From positions 1 through 26,464 of the IMG/VR virus record IMGVR_UViG_3300011114_000086: a stretch of 26,464 nucleotides of DNA, one strand, 5' to 3'. Positions within the stretch are counted from its first letter, which is position 1; every line of letters starts with the position of its first letter. Shown here piece by piece: positions 14,841 through 22,313 of the stretch. The notes under the pieces are model-generated. The model saw only the letters and a list, made by a program, of their open reading frames with translations. It was not told the DNA's origin and made no database searches. This DNA comes from a virus. Both the position numbers and the translations under genes were made by a program.

Positions 14841-15311
14841 TTATTTATCCATTAATATAGTTAACCACCAAAAAATTAAACCTAATAAGAGTATTACTAA
14901 TGCACCAGCAGCTAACCATGTTAATAAATCCTCAACTTCTTCTTTGTGCTTTTTAGCGTGATTTTCTGCCAATATTTCTTCTACCTTTCGCTGCTGGATA
15001 ATCCTATTACGCTCTACCATTAACTGCTGCCAAAGGTCAGCATTACCAGACATCACCATGTAGTTGTTCAATTCCCTCTCAGCATCTGCAAGTATCTTGG
15101 CCTGCATAACTACCTCAAATGCCTGCGCCGTATCTGACTGTGCAAAACTTGACTTGGGCTTAGATGCGGCCTTCTGGACTACATCCTTGGCCTCAAAGAA
15201 CTTCATCATCTCACCGCCAATGGCGTGGATGTCCTTACCCATCTTAATCGCCGCCTGCACCCCCTTAATAGCGGCCTGGGCTGTGGCAAAGGCTGTAATC
15301 GGGTCTATCAT
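14841..15311 (-). CDS. Membrane-anchored helical protein, 156 aa
   Basis: The N-terminal 90 residues form Ala/Lys-rich helices beginning MIDPITAFATAQAAIKGVQA, followed by a charged coiled-coil-like part (about 95-128) and one C-terminal hydrophobic span (about 129-152, TWLAAGALVILLLGLIFWWL). It is therefore a tail-anchored protein with its bulk on the cytoplasmic side. Similar proteins occur in T7-like environmental phages near the structural genes. The function is unknown and could involve the membrane during assembly or lysis. AAGG lies 7 nt before ATG 15311, and the start shares one base with the upstream stop. Confidence 0.75.
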   Translation of the reverse strand: MIDPITAFATAQAAIKGVQAAIKMGKDIHAIGGEMMKFFEAKDVVQKAASKPKSSFAQSDTAQAFEVVMQAKILADAERELNNYMVMSGNADLWQQLMVERNRIIQQRKVEEILAENHAKKHKEEVEDLLTWLAAGALVILLLGLIFWWLTILMDK

Positions 15312-15436
15312 TATTCAACCTTTTTCCACTCCAGACAGTACACCCTACGCTCGAATACGTCCCCCGTCCATGCCCACCTTACGCAAACAAACTTTGCGGG
15401 TACGGCAATCAAGATAGCAGCAATCACCCATTTCAA
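15311..15436 (-). CDS. Tiny secreted or membrane protein, TTG start, 41 aa
   Basis: The frame from TTG 15436 gives MKWVIAAILIAVPAKFVC, a signal-peptide-like hydrophobic head, then a short tail with 'WTGDVFERRVYCLEWKKVE'. The start overlaps the upstream stop as TTGA and the stop shares one base with the next ATG (TAATG), so it exactly fills the gap between two genes. Two cysteines (18 and 34) could form a disulfide in the periplasm. The sequence before Cys18 (KFVC) is a poor lipobox, so a lipoprotein is doubtful. A GTG at 15427 is an alternative start. Its neighbours are also membrane proteins. Confidence 0.6.
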   Translation of the reverse strand: MKWVIAAILIAVPAKFVCVRWAWTGDVFERRVYCLEWKKVE

Positions 15437-15666
15437 TTTTTACCCAACCAATGGCTTAAATACCCCATTGCGCTGCCTACAGCGGACACCATAACCATAC
15501 CCATCCAAAAGCCACCCTTGCCCTGGTTGGCAAGGTCAACTAGCTTATCGATGTTGGTTTCCAGCTTGTCAATCTTGGCAGACATTTCGTCAAACCGGCG
15601 CTCGTAATCCTGCACCTTCTGCCAAAGAACTCCATATTTGACTGGATCAATTTCGGGCTGGTTCAT
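15433..15666 (-). CDS. XhlA/holin-like small membrane protein, 77 aa
   Basis: A coiled coil at about 14-48 (WQKVQDYERRFDEMSAKIDK, then LETNIDKLVDLA) is followed by one hydrophobic span (about 52-70) and a short WLGKN end. This matches the layout of haemolysin XhlA-like proteins, which act with a holin at the membrane. It lies among fibre-assembly genes, far from the endolysin, so it may instead anchor or assemble tail parts. It begins with an ATGA overlap. Similar proteins are frequent in environmental podoviruses. Confidence 0.75.
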   Translation of the reverse strand: MNQPEIDPVKYGVLWQKVQDYERRFDEMSAKIDKLETNIDKLVDLANQGKGGFWMGMVMVSAVGSAMGYLSHWLGKN

Positions 15667-15887
15667 GGCATCGCAGCCTTGATCTCGTCGGTAGTTGTTG
15701 CCGCATCAATTGCCGCTTGCATGGCGGCGTACTTGTCCCGAATTACTTGCCTTGCAACTTCAGCCGCTGCTGCTTCAGAAGGAATAGTGGCTTTGATGTC
15801 CAATGGCGCAAACTCAGCAGACCGAGCCGCACGGCGTATGTCGTGAGCAATGGTCTTGGCCTTGTCAATGTTGATTACGATTCCCAT
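15663..15887 (-). CDS. Small fibre-associated protein, 74 aa
   Basis: ATG 15887 is chosen because GAGGAG lies 7 nt upstream; a GTG two codons earlier would place it too close. The product is Ala-rich and helical: 'INIDKAKTIAHDIRRAARSA', an 'EFAPLDIKATIPSEA' segment and a C-terminal 'DAATTTDEIKAAMP'. I recognise this type as encoded next to tail-fibre genes, where fibre-assembly or tail proteins of XkdW type also end in a 'kt.ae.kaa' helix. A chaperone role is an inference. Its 5' end lies inside the preceding gene. Confidence 0.75.
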   Translation of the reverse strand: MGIVINIDKAKTIAHDIRRAARSAEFAPLDIKATIPSEAAAAEVARQVIRDKYAAMQAAIDAATTTDEIKAAMP

Positions 15888-16045
15888 GTCCACGCTCCTC
15901 GAAATGTACGGTCTTCTGGAATGTCTGCTGCATCCACAATAGCGTATTCAGCACCCTCTGGTATATCTTTCATGCAGGCTTCAATGGTGTCTGCGGGGAT
16001 AATGACGGCTACGCCGCCGTCTGGTGTTTTGTAGATGATTCTCAT
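15875..16045 (-). CDS. Small phage protein (MRIIYKTPDGG type), 56 aa
   Basis: The frame from ATG 16045 gives a compact protein: MRIIYKTPDGGVAVIIPAD, a middle 'IPEGAEYAIVDAADIPEDRT' and the end FRGAWTWES. The regular alternation and the 'VDAADIPEDRTFR.AW' ending are familiar from small proteins beside fibre genes in related phages. The end overlaps the start of the next gene by 13 nt and contains its GAGGAG ribosome site. AAGGATAAACC lies upstream of the start. The function is unknown; a fibre-assembly partner is plausible by context. Confidence 0.75.
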   Translation of the reverse strand: MRIIYKTPDGGVAVIIPADTIEACMKDIPEGAEYAIVDAADIPEDRTFRGAWTWES

Positions 16046-16056
16046 TTGGTTTATCC

Positions 16057-16530
16057 TTATCTGATAGCTAAAAGCGCAACGCTAGAAGTATCTACAAGAC
16101 CTCCAGTAGAAACATCATAAAAGCGAACGCGTGCAAGGCTAATGCTGGAACTAAATACGACTCCAAAACAATCATTTTGACCACTGTCATTAGTGCCACC
16201 CGTCCCAACCATAACGCATGCCCCTAGAGGAATAGCCGTAGTGAAATTGACCGTGTAATCACCGACGCCGTTGTCCGTAATACTCGACACATTTCCACTT
16301 GCATTTATTGCTACAGTGCCAATGCCGTTGAAGTTAACCCATGCTCGGCAAGGGTAAATAGGCGCTGTACCCGATACCGTAGCAAACTGAGCCGAATCAA
16401 TGTTGGGCGTGGTCAGCGTCTTATTCGTCAGCGTCTGCGTGTCGGTAGTACCCACCACCGCACCGGCTGGGTTGCCAACGCCACCAGCGGGGAAGGTTAC
16501 GCCAGCGGTTCCAGAAATAGTTGTTGCCAT
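16057..16530 (-). CDS. Tail-fibre tip-like protein, 157 aa
   Basis: The N-terminus holds the fibre linker 'VVGTTDTQTLTNKTLTTPNI', and the C-terminal two-thirds is a beta domain opening with 'PCRAWVNFNGIGTVAINASG' and 'NVSSITDNGVGDYTVNFTTA'. I associate this domain with host-contact tips of environmental phage fibres. It is the last of four fibre-like genes transcribed after the portal. GAG-type ribosome signal overlaps the upstream stop. It may assemble at the end of the larger fibre and determine host range. Confidence 0.8.
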   Translation of the reverse strand: MATTISGTAGVTFPAGGVGNPAGAVVGTTDTQTLTNKTLTTPNIDSAQFATVSGTAPIYPCRAWVNFNGIGTVAINASGNVSSITDNGVGDYTVNFTTAIPLGACVMVGTGGTNDSGQNDCFGVVFSSSISLARVRFYDVSTGGLVDTSSVALLAIR

Positions 16531-16536
16531 GATCTG

Positions 16537-17352
16537 TTACTCGTAAAGAATGTTTATGGAGCCTGCGTCAAAGGTGTCTGTGCCGTTGGCAGTGGTGATG
16601 CGGACGCGGTCAAGAACTCCAGCAAGGGCAAGAGAGCCTGTACTTGTAGTACCCCATCCAGCAGAAATGTTAATTAACGAACCACATTCAACCCAAGTAT
16701 TTCCAGTTATATTAGAAATAACTATTGATCCGGTAGATAAAGCAGCAGCAGTAACAAGTTTAGCAGTTAAAAAACCTGTTGTGCTCGTAGAAATACCAGT
16801 TGCATTTGTTCCATCAATAGAAAATGCCGCGCTTGCGTACCCAGAATTTGTTACGCTACCAGAACCAATCTGTACTAAATAATTGCTTGTGCCGTTAGTA
16901 GAAACGCCGTTATACATCACAGTAATTCGTTTCACCCAGCTAGGAATGGTTGTAAAGTCAATCGCTGTACCTGACGTAGAAGCCTGAGATGTACCGCTAA
17001 CCAGTGCAGTAGCCCGTCCTGCACCGCCAGAGAACGGATACCAAGTGGTTCCGGTTGAGCGATAGACCCACGACAAGGGCTGATTGGGGATCAGTTGCAC
17101 AGCAGCGCCAACAACCGTACCGCCGTTGCCGGACATGGTGAGCGCAGTCACTTGCTGCGTGGATTCCACCGTAATCGTCATGCCATCGCTGGGGCTTGCG
17201 GGCATAGTGATCGTACCCGTAGCCAGCGTACCGGCGGGGTTAATCACCAGCACTTGCGTACCAGCAGCAAAGGTGTAGCTAAAGCCAGTGGTCAGGACTT
17301 GGTAGTCGTAGGCTTGGATAAGCCCGTTTGTGCCATTGATGGAGATGGTCAT
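16537..17352 (-). CDS. Tail-fibre-like protein, 271 aa
   Basis: The first 110 residues form a Thr/Gly/Val-rich beta segment (MTISINGTNGLIQAYDYQVL, later 'QPLSWVYRSTGTTWYPFSGG') found in fibre proteins as a trimer stem. The rest (about 118-271) is a beta-sandwich-like domain with 'FTTIPSWVKRITVMYNGVST' and 'GVLDRVRITTANGTDTFDAG' near the end. This C-terminal domain is typical of receptor-contact parts. It lies between two small assembly-type genes and the fibre-tip gene. AAAGGTG precedes ATG 17352. Confidence 0.8.
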   Translation of the reverse strand: MTISINGTNGLIQAYDYQVLTTGFSYTFAAGTQVLVINPAGTLATGTITMPASPSDGMTITVESTQQVTALTMSGNGGTVVGAAVQLIPNQPLSWVYRSTGTTWYPFSGGAGRATALVSGTSQASTSGTAIDFTTIPSWVKRITVMYNGVSTNGTSNYLVQIGSGSVTNSGYASAAFSIDGTNATGISTSTTGFLTAKLVTAAALSTGSIVISNITGNTWVECGSLINISAGWGTTSTGSLALAGVLDRVRITTANGTDTFDAGSINILYE

Positions 17353-17355
17353 TGC

Positions 17356-17622
17356 TTACACCTTTGGATATTTAGCTTTAACCGCTTGGCAGTCAGCTAT
17401 GTACTTGTCAATCTGCGCCTGATCTGCCTTCACCACCCCGTCAAGATAGTCGGTCATCGGTGGGTACTCAGCAGCACGTTTCTGTGCGTAGGTTGGTGTA
17501 TATACAGGGCGTAGTGCTTCAGCTTCCTCGTCCGTGATCTGGACAGAGCCTTCTGGGAGCAGATGCGCGTAGGCATCGTCATCAAGGAAATGCAAGGAGT
17601 TGTCGGGGGCTTTGTAGTGCAT
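17356..17622 (-). CDS. Tail-fibre assembly chaperone-like protein (XkdW type), 88 aa
   Basis: ATG 17622 is preferred (GAGG 9 nt upstream); an upstream in-frame start would lie inside the previous gene. The N-terminal 'HYKAPDNSLHFLDDDAYAHL' is followed by 'ITDEEAEALRPVYTPTYAQK' and a helical end with 'EYPPMTDYLDGVVKADQAQI' and AVKAKYPKV. The 'EYP...DYLDG...QIQAVKAKYPK' pattern recalls XkdW and fibre-assembly proteins. It sits between two fibre genes, as such chaperones do. It is acidic and soluble. Confidence 0.75.
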   Translation of the reverse strand: MHYKAPDNSLHFLDDDAYAHLLPEGSVQITDEEAEALRPVYTPTYAQKRAAEYPPMTDYLDGVVKADQAQIDKYIADCQAVKAKYPKV

Positions 17623-17627
17623 GATGA

Positions 17628-18509
17628 TTACCTCAGTTCTGCCCAAGCAGTTATTGTTCCTGTAATAACATAACTTGCTCCGGGAGGAATAATTACTGTT
17701 AACGAATTTCTGTTCACGTTAGAGTTAACACCTCCTGCTGCCACGTTCACCCCATTAATGGATGGCTGTACATTTGCATTAAGTGCCATCGTAATAATCC
17801 AAGTTATTGGGCGACCTGTGGTGTTGTAGTAAGTTGTAGCAGATGCACGGCTTGCGGTTACATCTTGCCAAGTCTGCCCATACCCTACAGAACTCATAGC
17901 AGCCAGAGCCTGACCACCGTAGCCTTGGATAGTTGATGGTGCAGTAGCCCAAGTACCCGCAGTAGCCTGAGTGGATTCAATGTAACCAACGACACGGTAC
18001 GGCAATGATGTACGGGCCGTGGTGGAATAGATAACGTTTGCGCTGTCAGCAGCCCCAGCCCCGCCTTCAGCCGTAGTGCTAATCAGGGTTGTCTCATCAA
18101 GGTTGTTGCCACCAGAGATGTTGACCACCGCCAATTCAATCGTACCGGCGTTATCAAGGGCTATAACAACAATGCGCGACTGCGTAGCGGACACCGTACC
18201 CAAGGTAGAGCCGCTGGATACAACCACCGAGATTGCAGAACCTACTGTGCGCGTGTTAACCGTACCGCTGGTCAGAGGGGTAGAACGAAAGTCCAAGACC
18301 GTGGGGTTAAGCGTCACCGTCATGGCACTGGAGGCCACCGAAGCAGTAATGGGTTGAATCTTGCTTGTTAGGTAAGTGCTTGACCCAGACGTAACAAATG
18401 TACCCGTTTCATCAGGCAGCGTCAGCGTCCTGTTGGTGTTTGTATTAGGTGCGGCAATGGTCAGCGTACCCGTGCCGCTTGCGTTGCCTTGGATTTGTAC
18501 TGCGCTCAT
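17628..18509 (-). CDS. Tail-fibre-like protein, 293 aa
   Basis: The N-terminus 'QIQGNASGTGTLTIAAPNTN' with 'RTLTLPDETGTFV' is a common stem motif of phage fibres. Residues about 50-240 are Thr/Ser/Val-rich beta sequence including 'LDNAGTIELAVVNISGGNNL' and 'LPYRVVGYIESTQATAGTWA'. The C-terminal part (about 225-293, 'TGRPITWIITMALNANVQPS') forms a further beta domain with a 'IPPGASYVI' end. No enzyme motif is seen. AAAGGA overlaps the upstream stop region. It probably attaches to the large fibre encoded just before it. Confidence 0.8.
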   Translation of the reverse strand: MSAVQIQGNASGTGTLTIAAPNTNTNRTLTLPDETGTFVTSGSSTYLTSKIQPITASVASSAMTVTLNPTVLDFRSTPLTSGTVNTRTVGSAISVVVSSGSTLGTVSATQSRIVVIALDNAGTIELAVVNISGGNNLDETTLISTTAEGGAGAADSANVIYSTTARTSLPYRVVGYIESTQATAGTWATAPSTIQGYGGQALAAMSSVGYGQTWQDVTASRASATTYYNTTGRPITWIITMALNANVQPSINGVNVAAGGVNSNVNRNSLTVIIPPGASYVITGTITAWAELR

Positions 18510-18518
18510 GTTATTCCT

Positions 18519-20300
18519 TTAAACAACTGTCCAAACTGAGCCGGTTGATACAGTTACCGTAATGCCGGTATTGACTGATACAGGCCCAGCAGACAGTCCG
18601 TTATTACCCGCTGCAATGGTGTAGCTGGTTGCTACAGTATTTGCATTGATCGTGATACCGTTGCTAGAAATCATCGCGGATGATGTCAACTCACCCGTGC
18701 TCGGCTTGTACAACAAATTGGCATTGCCGGTGTAAATCGTTGTAGGAGTGCCAGATGTTGCTGCTGCAAACAAAGGATATAGGTTTGTAGCTGTGGTGGT
18801 GTCGTTTGATATGGAAGCACCAGCAGTCCCATTGGCAGCCGCAGTAATCAGACCCTTGGCATTAACCGTGATATTTGCTGCGGTAAACGATCCTACGTTT
18901 GCGTTAACCGTAGCCAGTGTCCCAGCAGCAGTGACGTTTGCTGATCCATCAAAAGAAGGGCTGGTGTAGGCTAAGTCACCCGTGACTGCAATGGTGCGGC
19001 CTGTAGTTAAGGTGGCAGCACTTCCCGTAGTATTCTGATTAAGCGTTGGAATGTCAGCCGCAACAACTGCGCGAAATGTTGGAACTCCAGCAGACCCGTT
19101 AGGTGCTGCCAAAACAAAGTTAGCTGTCTTGCTTGCGTAAGGGTTGAGTGTGTCGCCGTACCCCGCCGCAAGACTAATTGCCGGTGTTGTCCCCCCAGAG
19201 GACACCACGGGGCTTGTGCCTGTTACCGAAGTAACACCACCAGGTGAGCCGCTTGCAGCCGCAGTAATCAGCCCTTTAGCATTGACGGTGATGTTGGCAT
19301 TCGTAAACGCACCCACGTTGCTGTTGACAGTTGCAAGCGTTGAAGCGTTACCAACAGAGGTCACATCGCCAGTTAAATTAGCGTTGGTTGTAACATTGCT
19401 AGAGGTAAATGCTGTAGCCGTTCCCGTTATGTTTGTACCAACTAACGCTGATGGTGTTCCCAAGTCAGGGGTTACAAGAACTGGTGAGTTTGACAACACA
19501 ACATTGGTTGTACCTGTGCTGGTAGTAACACCCGTGCCGCCGTTAGCTACAGGCAATGCTGTGCCAGACAGACTAATTGCCAATGTGCCGCTAGTCGTAA
19601 TTGGCGAACCCGCAACAGACAAAAACGCCGGTACGGTTGCTGCTACAGAGGTGACAGTGCCTGATCCGCTAGATACAGTGACTGTTACATCATCGCCTGA
19701 TGTTGTTGCCGTAATGCCTGCACCAACAAAATTTATGCTCTTAACACCACTGGTAATTGTTGTTCCTTCTTCCTTGATAGCCACCGCCCCGTTGGTGGAC
19801 ATGGTGCTGATAACTTTGATTTTCTCGGCAATATCCTGAGAAACTACCTCACCAACATTTAAAACTCTGCCATCAGACAGAGTAATAATTAATGAACCAT
19901 CAAAGTCAATATGGGCATCGCTGATAGAAATGCCATCCTCACCATCACGCCCGTTAGTGCCATCTTGACCGCTTTGGCCTTGAGCACCAGCCGCACCATC
20001 GCGCCCTGGCCTCCCGTCCTTACCATTGCGCCCGTCCTGCCCGTTCTTTCCGTCCTTACCGTCCTTAATGGACGCTACCCGCTTATCAAGCGCGTTGCCC
20101 GTTTCATCGTACCTGGCCTTAATGTCCGCTTCTAGTTTCTTGAGCGTTTCAACTACGACTTGGACATTCTCTCCAATCTTGCGTTTTTGCACATCTTTGG
20201 CCTGTGCTAATGATGCCTTGATTGACTCCAAAACAGCGTTCTGCTGCTCTGGACTCATGTTCTGAAGTATCAGTTGCTTGGCAAGGCTTTCAACGTCCAT
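18519..20300 (-). CDS. Large tail fibre with coiled coil and collagen-like repeat, 593 aa
   Basis: Domains in order: helical/coiled-coil N-terminus (1-78), a collagen-like Gly-X-Y stretch (about 81-123, DGKDGKNGQDGRNGKDGRPG and on), a beta segment 'HIDFDGSLIITLSDGRVLNV' (about 130-150), a long Thr/Ser/Val repeat region with 'VANGGTGVTTSTGTTNVVLS' and 'PVLVTPDLGTPSALVGTNIT', two copies of an 'ITVNAKGLITAAA' module, and a C-terminal 'SAGPVSVNTGITVTVSTGSV' end. Trimerisation through the coiled coil and collagen part is expected. It starts within the portal 3' end (11-nt overlap) with AGGGAG upstream. It probably mediates adsorption. Confidence 0.88.
   Translation of the reverse strand: MDVESLAKQLILQNMSPEQQNAVLESIKASLAQAKDVQKRKIGENVQVVVETLKKLEADIKARYDETGNALDKRVASIKDGKDGKNGQDGRNGKDGRPGRDGAAGAQGQSGQDGTNGRDGEDGISISDAHIDFDGSLIITLSDGRVLNVGEVVSQDIAEKIKVISTMSTNGAVAIKEEGTTITSGVKSINFVGAGITATTSGDDVTVTVSSGSGTVTSVAATVPAFLSVAGSPITTSGTLAISLSGTALPVANGGTGVTTSTGTTNVVLSNSPVLVTPDLGTPSALVGTNITGTATAFTSSNVTTNANLTGDVTSVGNASTLATVNSNVGAFTNANITVNAKGLITAAASGSPGGVTSVTGTSPVVSSGGTTPAISLAAGYGDTLNPYASKTANFVLAAPNGSAGVPTFRAVVAADIPTLNQNTTGSAATLTTGRTIAVTGDLAYTSPSFDGSANVTAAGTLATVNANVGSFTAANITVNAKGLITAAANGTAGASISNDTTTATNLYPLFAAATSGTPTTIYTGNANLLYKPSTGELTSSAMISSNGITINANTVATSYTIAAGNNGLSAGPVSVNTGITVTVSTGSVWTVV
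18835..18920. repeat. Fibre-gene direct repeat, copy 2
   Basis: This 86-bp segment is a diverged direct copy of 19255-19340 in the same frame. It encodes the second 'LATVNANVGSFTAANITVNA' + KGLITAAA module of the large fibre. Shared starts (GCAGCCGCAGTAATCAG) are identical, with later substitutions mostly at third positions. It probably arose by internal duplication. Confidence 0.75.
19255..19340. repeat. Fibre-gene direct repeat, copy 1
   Basis: This partner of 18835-18920 encodes 'LATVNSNVGAFTNANITVNA' + KGLITAAA. The two copies are about 420 bp apart. Such modules let fibres lengthen or recombine with those of other phages. Confidence 0.75.
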
Positions 20301-22311
20301 TGCTCAACTCCCTGGTCAACTGGTCTAGGAAGTCTTGCTCCATACCAGCGACCTTATTGTTCTTCTCTGCCATTTGCAGTTCAACAATCTTGGATTTGTT
20401 CTTGATGTCGGCCTCTTTGAGCATCAATTCAGCAATCTTCACCCGCTTATCAAACTCGCTAGACTCATTGCCTTGAGGCAGATTCTTGGTGCTCGATGCA
20501 ATGATCTTGGCCTGCATCTCTTGAGGCATCAACTGGGTTTCGGTCATCAGCTTCTGCGCTTCTGCCCGATTCTGCTCGGCCTGCGTAGTGCTAACAGCAA
20601 TCTGTGCCTGGGCTGCTTGCAAAGCCAATTGCTGCTGCGCGTCCTGCATCTGCTTGGCCTCTGGATTAGGCTGGCTCATCTGATCGAGTGCCGCCATCAA
20701 CTCATAACGGTTAGTCAGGCTCGAATTGTTCAAGATGCCCTTCAATATCAACGGCAGCACTGGCGTATTTGGCCCCAGGGTCTGAAGCAAACCGATAAAC
20801 TGCTGCTGCTCGTACTCACGGGCAATGATGCCCAAGGTAGCGGTAGGAATAAAGCGCATATCCACACTCGGATAACGCTCTGGGTCAAACTGCATATACC
20901 TAAATGCAGCCTTCTGGATAAACGGAATCAGGAAATCTTCTTGGAAGTTCACCAGCGTCCGCTTGTACTTCTTGATGATGGTAGCCACCGCCATCGACAT
21001 CCCAGCGCCATCGCGGTTGCCATTGCTGACCATGCCCTGGCTATCCAGAGTACCAGTGGCCTGCAACAACATCCGTTCAAACTCTTTTGCCGTGTTGATG
21101 TTGTTCAGACTTGTCTCGCCAAACTTGAACGGGTACAGAATCTCGGCAGGGTTGCCGTTGACCATGAACGCCTTGCCAGGCTTGACTTCAAACTTAGCAC
21201 CGCGAGGCAACCTAGTGGCATCCATCCCCATCATGGGGCTGGTGGTCAGCGCCAATGAATCCAAATGGCTACGCACTTGCGCGTCAATCGCCTTTTGCAT
21301 ATTGTAGGATTTCTCCACCGTACCCCTGCCCAGCAAACGGTTAGGAACAGTGTCATCCTGGTAGCTGATGATGGGCCTGTCCTTCATCATGTACGGATTT
21401 TCTTCAGCTTTGAGCAATAACCCATCATTGGCAATGACAACAATGGCCTCCACCAGATTGCTGTACTCATCGGCAACCGAATCCTCTGGGAATAAGTCCT
21501 CGACCTCCTCCTCTTGCACCGCCTTCAAGTATTCCCGTGGAACCAGGCCGTAGTACGTCAAAAGAAGCACCTTCTCGTCCCGATACTGACTCAATTCCTG
21601 CGTAGGCTCCAGATCGGTGTCCTCATAGGTAGTGGTAATGTTCACCTTGCGGTAGATACCCTTCTCGATGCCCTCGACAATCTTGTGGATGGAGACATAC
21701 TTCTCAATTGCCACGCCCATGCAGTCATCAATCGTTGTCCCATTGGGATCGAACAAGAAATTCTTAGGGTTGACAGGCACAATCTTGACCGCAATACGGT
21801 CTTTTTCCACCACTCCGATAGCCGCTTGCATCGGCTGGCCTGGCATGGGCTTAGTCGCAGGCTCAAATATCTTCTCGGTCTTAACAATGATCTCGCCAAT
21901 GCCAGTTCCGTAGATTTCTGCCATTAATTCAATCTGGTCAATGGATTTCCTGATCTTGTCTTGCTTGAAATCCTCCATCAACTGCCCTTTTAATGCCTCT
22001 ACATCCAAGGGATTCCCGTCAACATCCTTTAAATCGTCCTTTATGTCAAAGAAATCACCCTGACCAAAGATAGCTTCCATAATCTCAGCGTGTCGAGTCT
22101 CAACGGCCTGCTGGGTTGCCGGTGTAACTATCCTCGAACGCTCGGAATCGCGGGTTTTGTCCTCCGCAGCCCACTCGCAACGGAAAATACGCTCGTATTC
22201 CAGATAACTATCCAGAAAATTGGTGTTGCGGTAGTCGCGCCAACGGTCACAATGGTCAACAACAAAGGCAGTTAACTCTTTGTCGTTCTCTGTTGGTTCT
22301 TCAAAATCCAT
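20290..22311 (-). CDS. Portal protein, P22-like, 673 aa
   Basis: I start at ATG 22311 (MDFEEPTENDKELT), 2 nt after the terminase stop with GGGG upstream; the open frame extends 12 codons further. The order of segments, 'SRIVTPATQQAVETRHAEIM', 'FFDIKDDL', 'VPVNPKNFLFDPNGTTIDDC', 'RLLGRGTVEKSYNMQKAIDA' and 'GAGMSMAVATIIKKYKRTLV', is typical of P22-type portal proteins. The C-terminal 100 residues are Gln/Ala/Glu-rich helices, comparable to the portal barrel. It would form the dodecameric DNA channel at one capsid vertex. It follows the large terminase. Confidence 0.92.
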   Translation of the reverse strand: MDFEEPTENDKELTAFVVDHCDRWRDYRNTNFLDSYLEYERIFRCEWAAEDKTRDSERSRIVTPATQQAVETRHAEIMEAIFGQGDFFDIKDDLKDVDGNPLDVEALKGQLMEDFKQDKIRKSIDQIELMAEIYGTGIGEIIVKTEKIFEPATKPMPGQPMQAAIGVVEKDRIAVKIVPVNPKNFLFDPNGTTIDDCMGVAIEKYVSIHKIVEGIEKGIYRKVNITTTYEDTDLEPTQELSQYRDEKVLLLTYYGLVPREYLKAVQEEEVEDLFPEDSVADEYSNLVEAIVVIANDGLLLKAEENPYMMKDRPIISYQDDTVPNRLLGRGTVEKSYNMQKAIDAQVRSHLDSLALTTSPMMGMDATRLPRGAKFEVKPGKAFMVNGNPAEILYPFKFGETSLNNINTAKEFERMLLQATGTLDSQGMVSNGNRDGAGMSMAVATIIKKYKRTLVNFQEDFLIPFIQKAAFRYMQFDPERYPSVDMRFIPTATLGIIAREYEQQQFIGLLQTLGPNTPVLPLILKGILNNSSLTNRYELMAALDQMSQPNPEAKQMQDAQQQLALQAAQAQIAVSTTQAEQNRAEAQKLMTETQLMPQEMQAKIIASSTKNLPQGNESSEFDKRVKIAELMLKEADIKNKSKIVELQMAEKNNKVAGMEQDFLDQLTRELSNGR

Positions 22312-22313
22312 AT

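Noticed and set aside
19144-19839. A 231-codon + strand frame opposite the large fibre
   Set aside because: Composition (Val/Pro/Ala low complexity) is the complement of the fibre repeats; no start signal.
20335-21258. A 307-codon open frame on the + strand opposite the portal gene
   Set aside because: It mirrors codon bias of the real portal gene, has no ribosome site and gives a Leu/His/Arg-rich unfamiliar protein.
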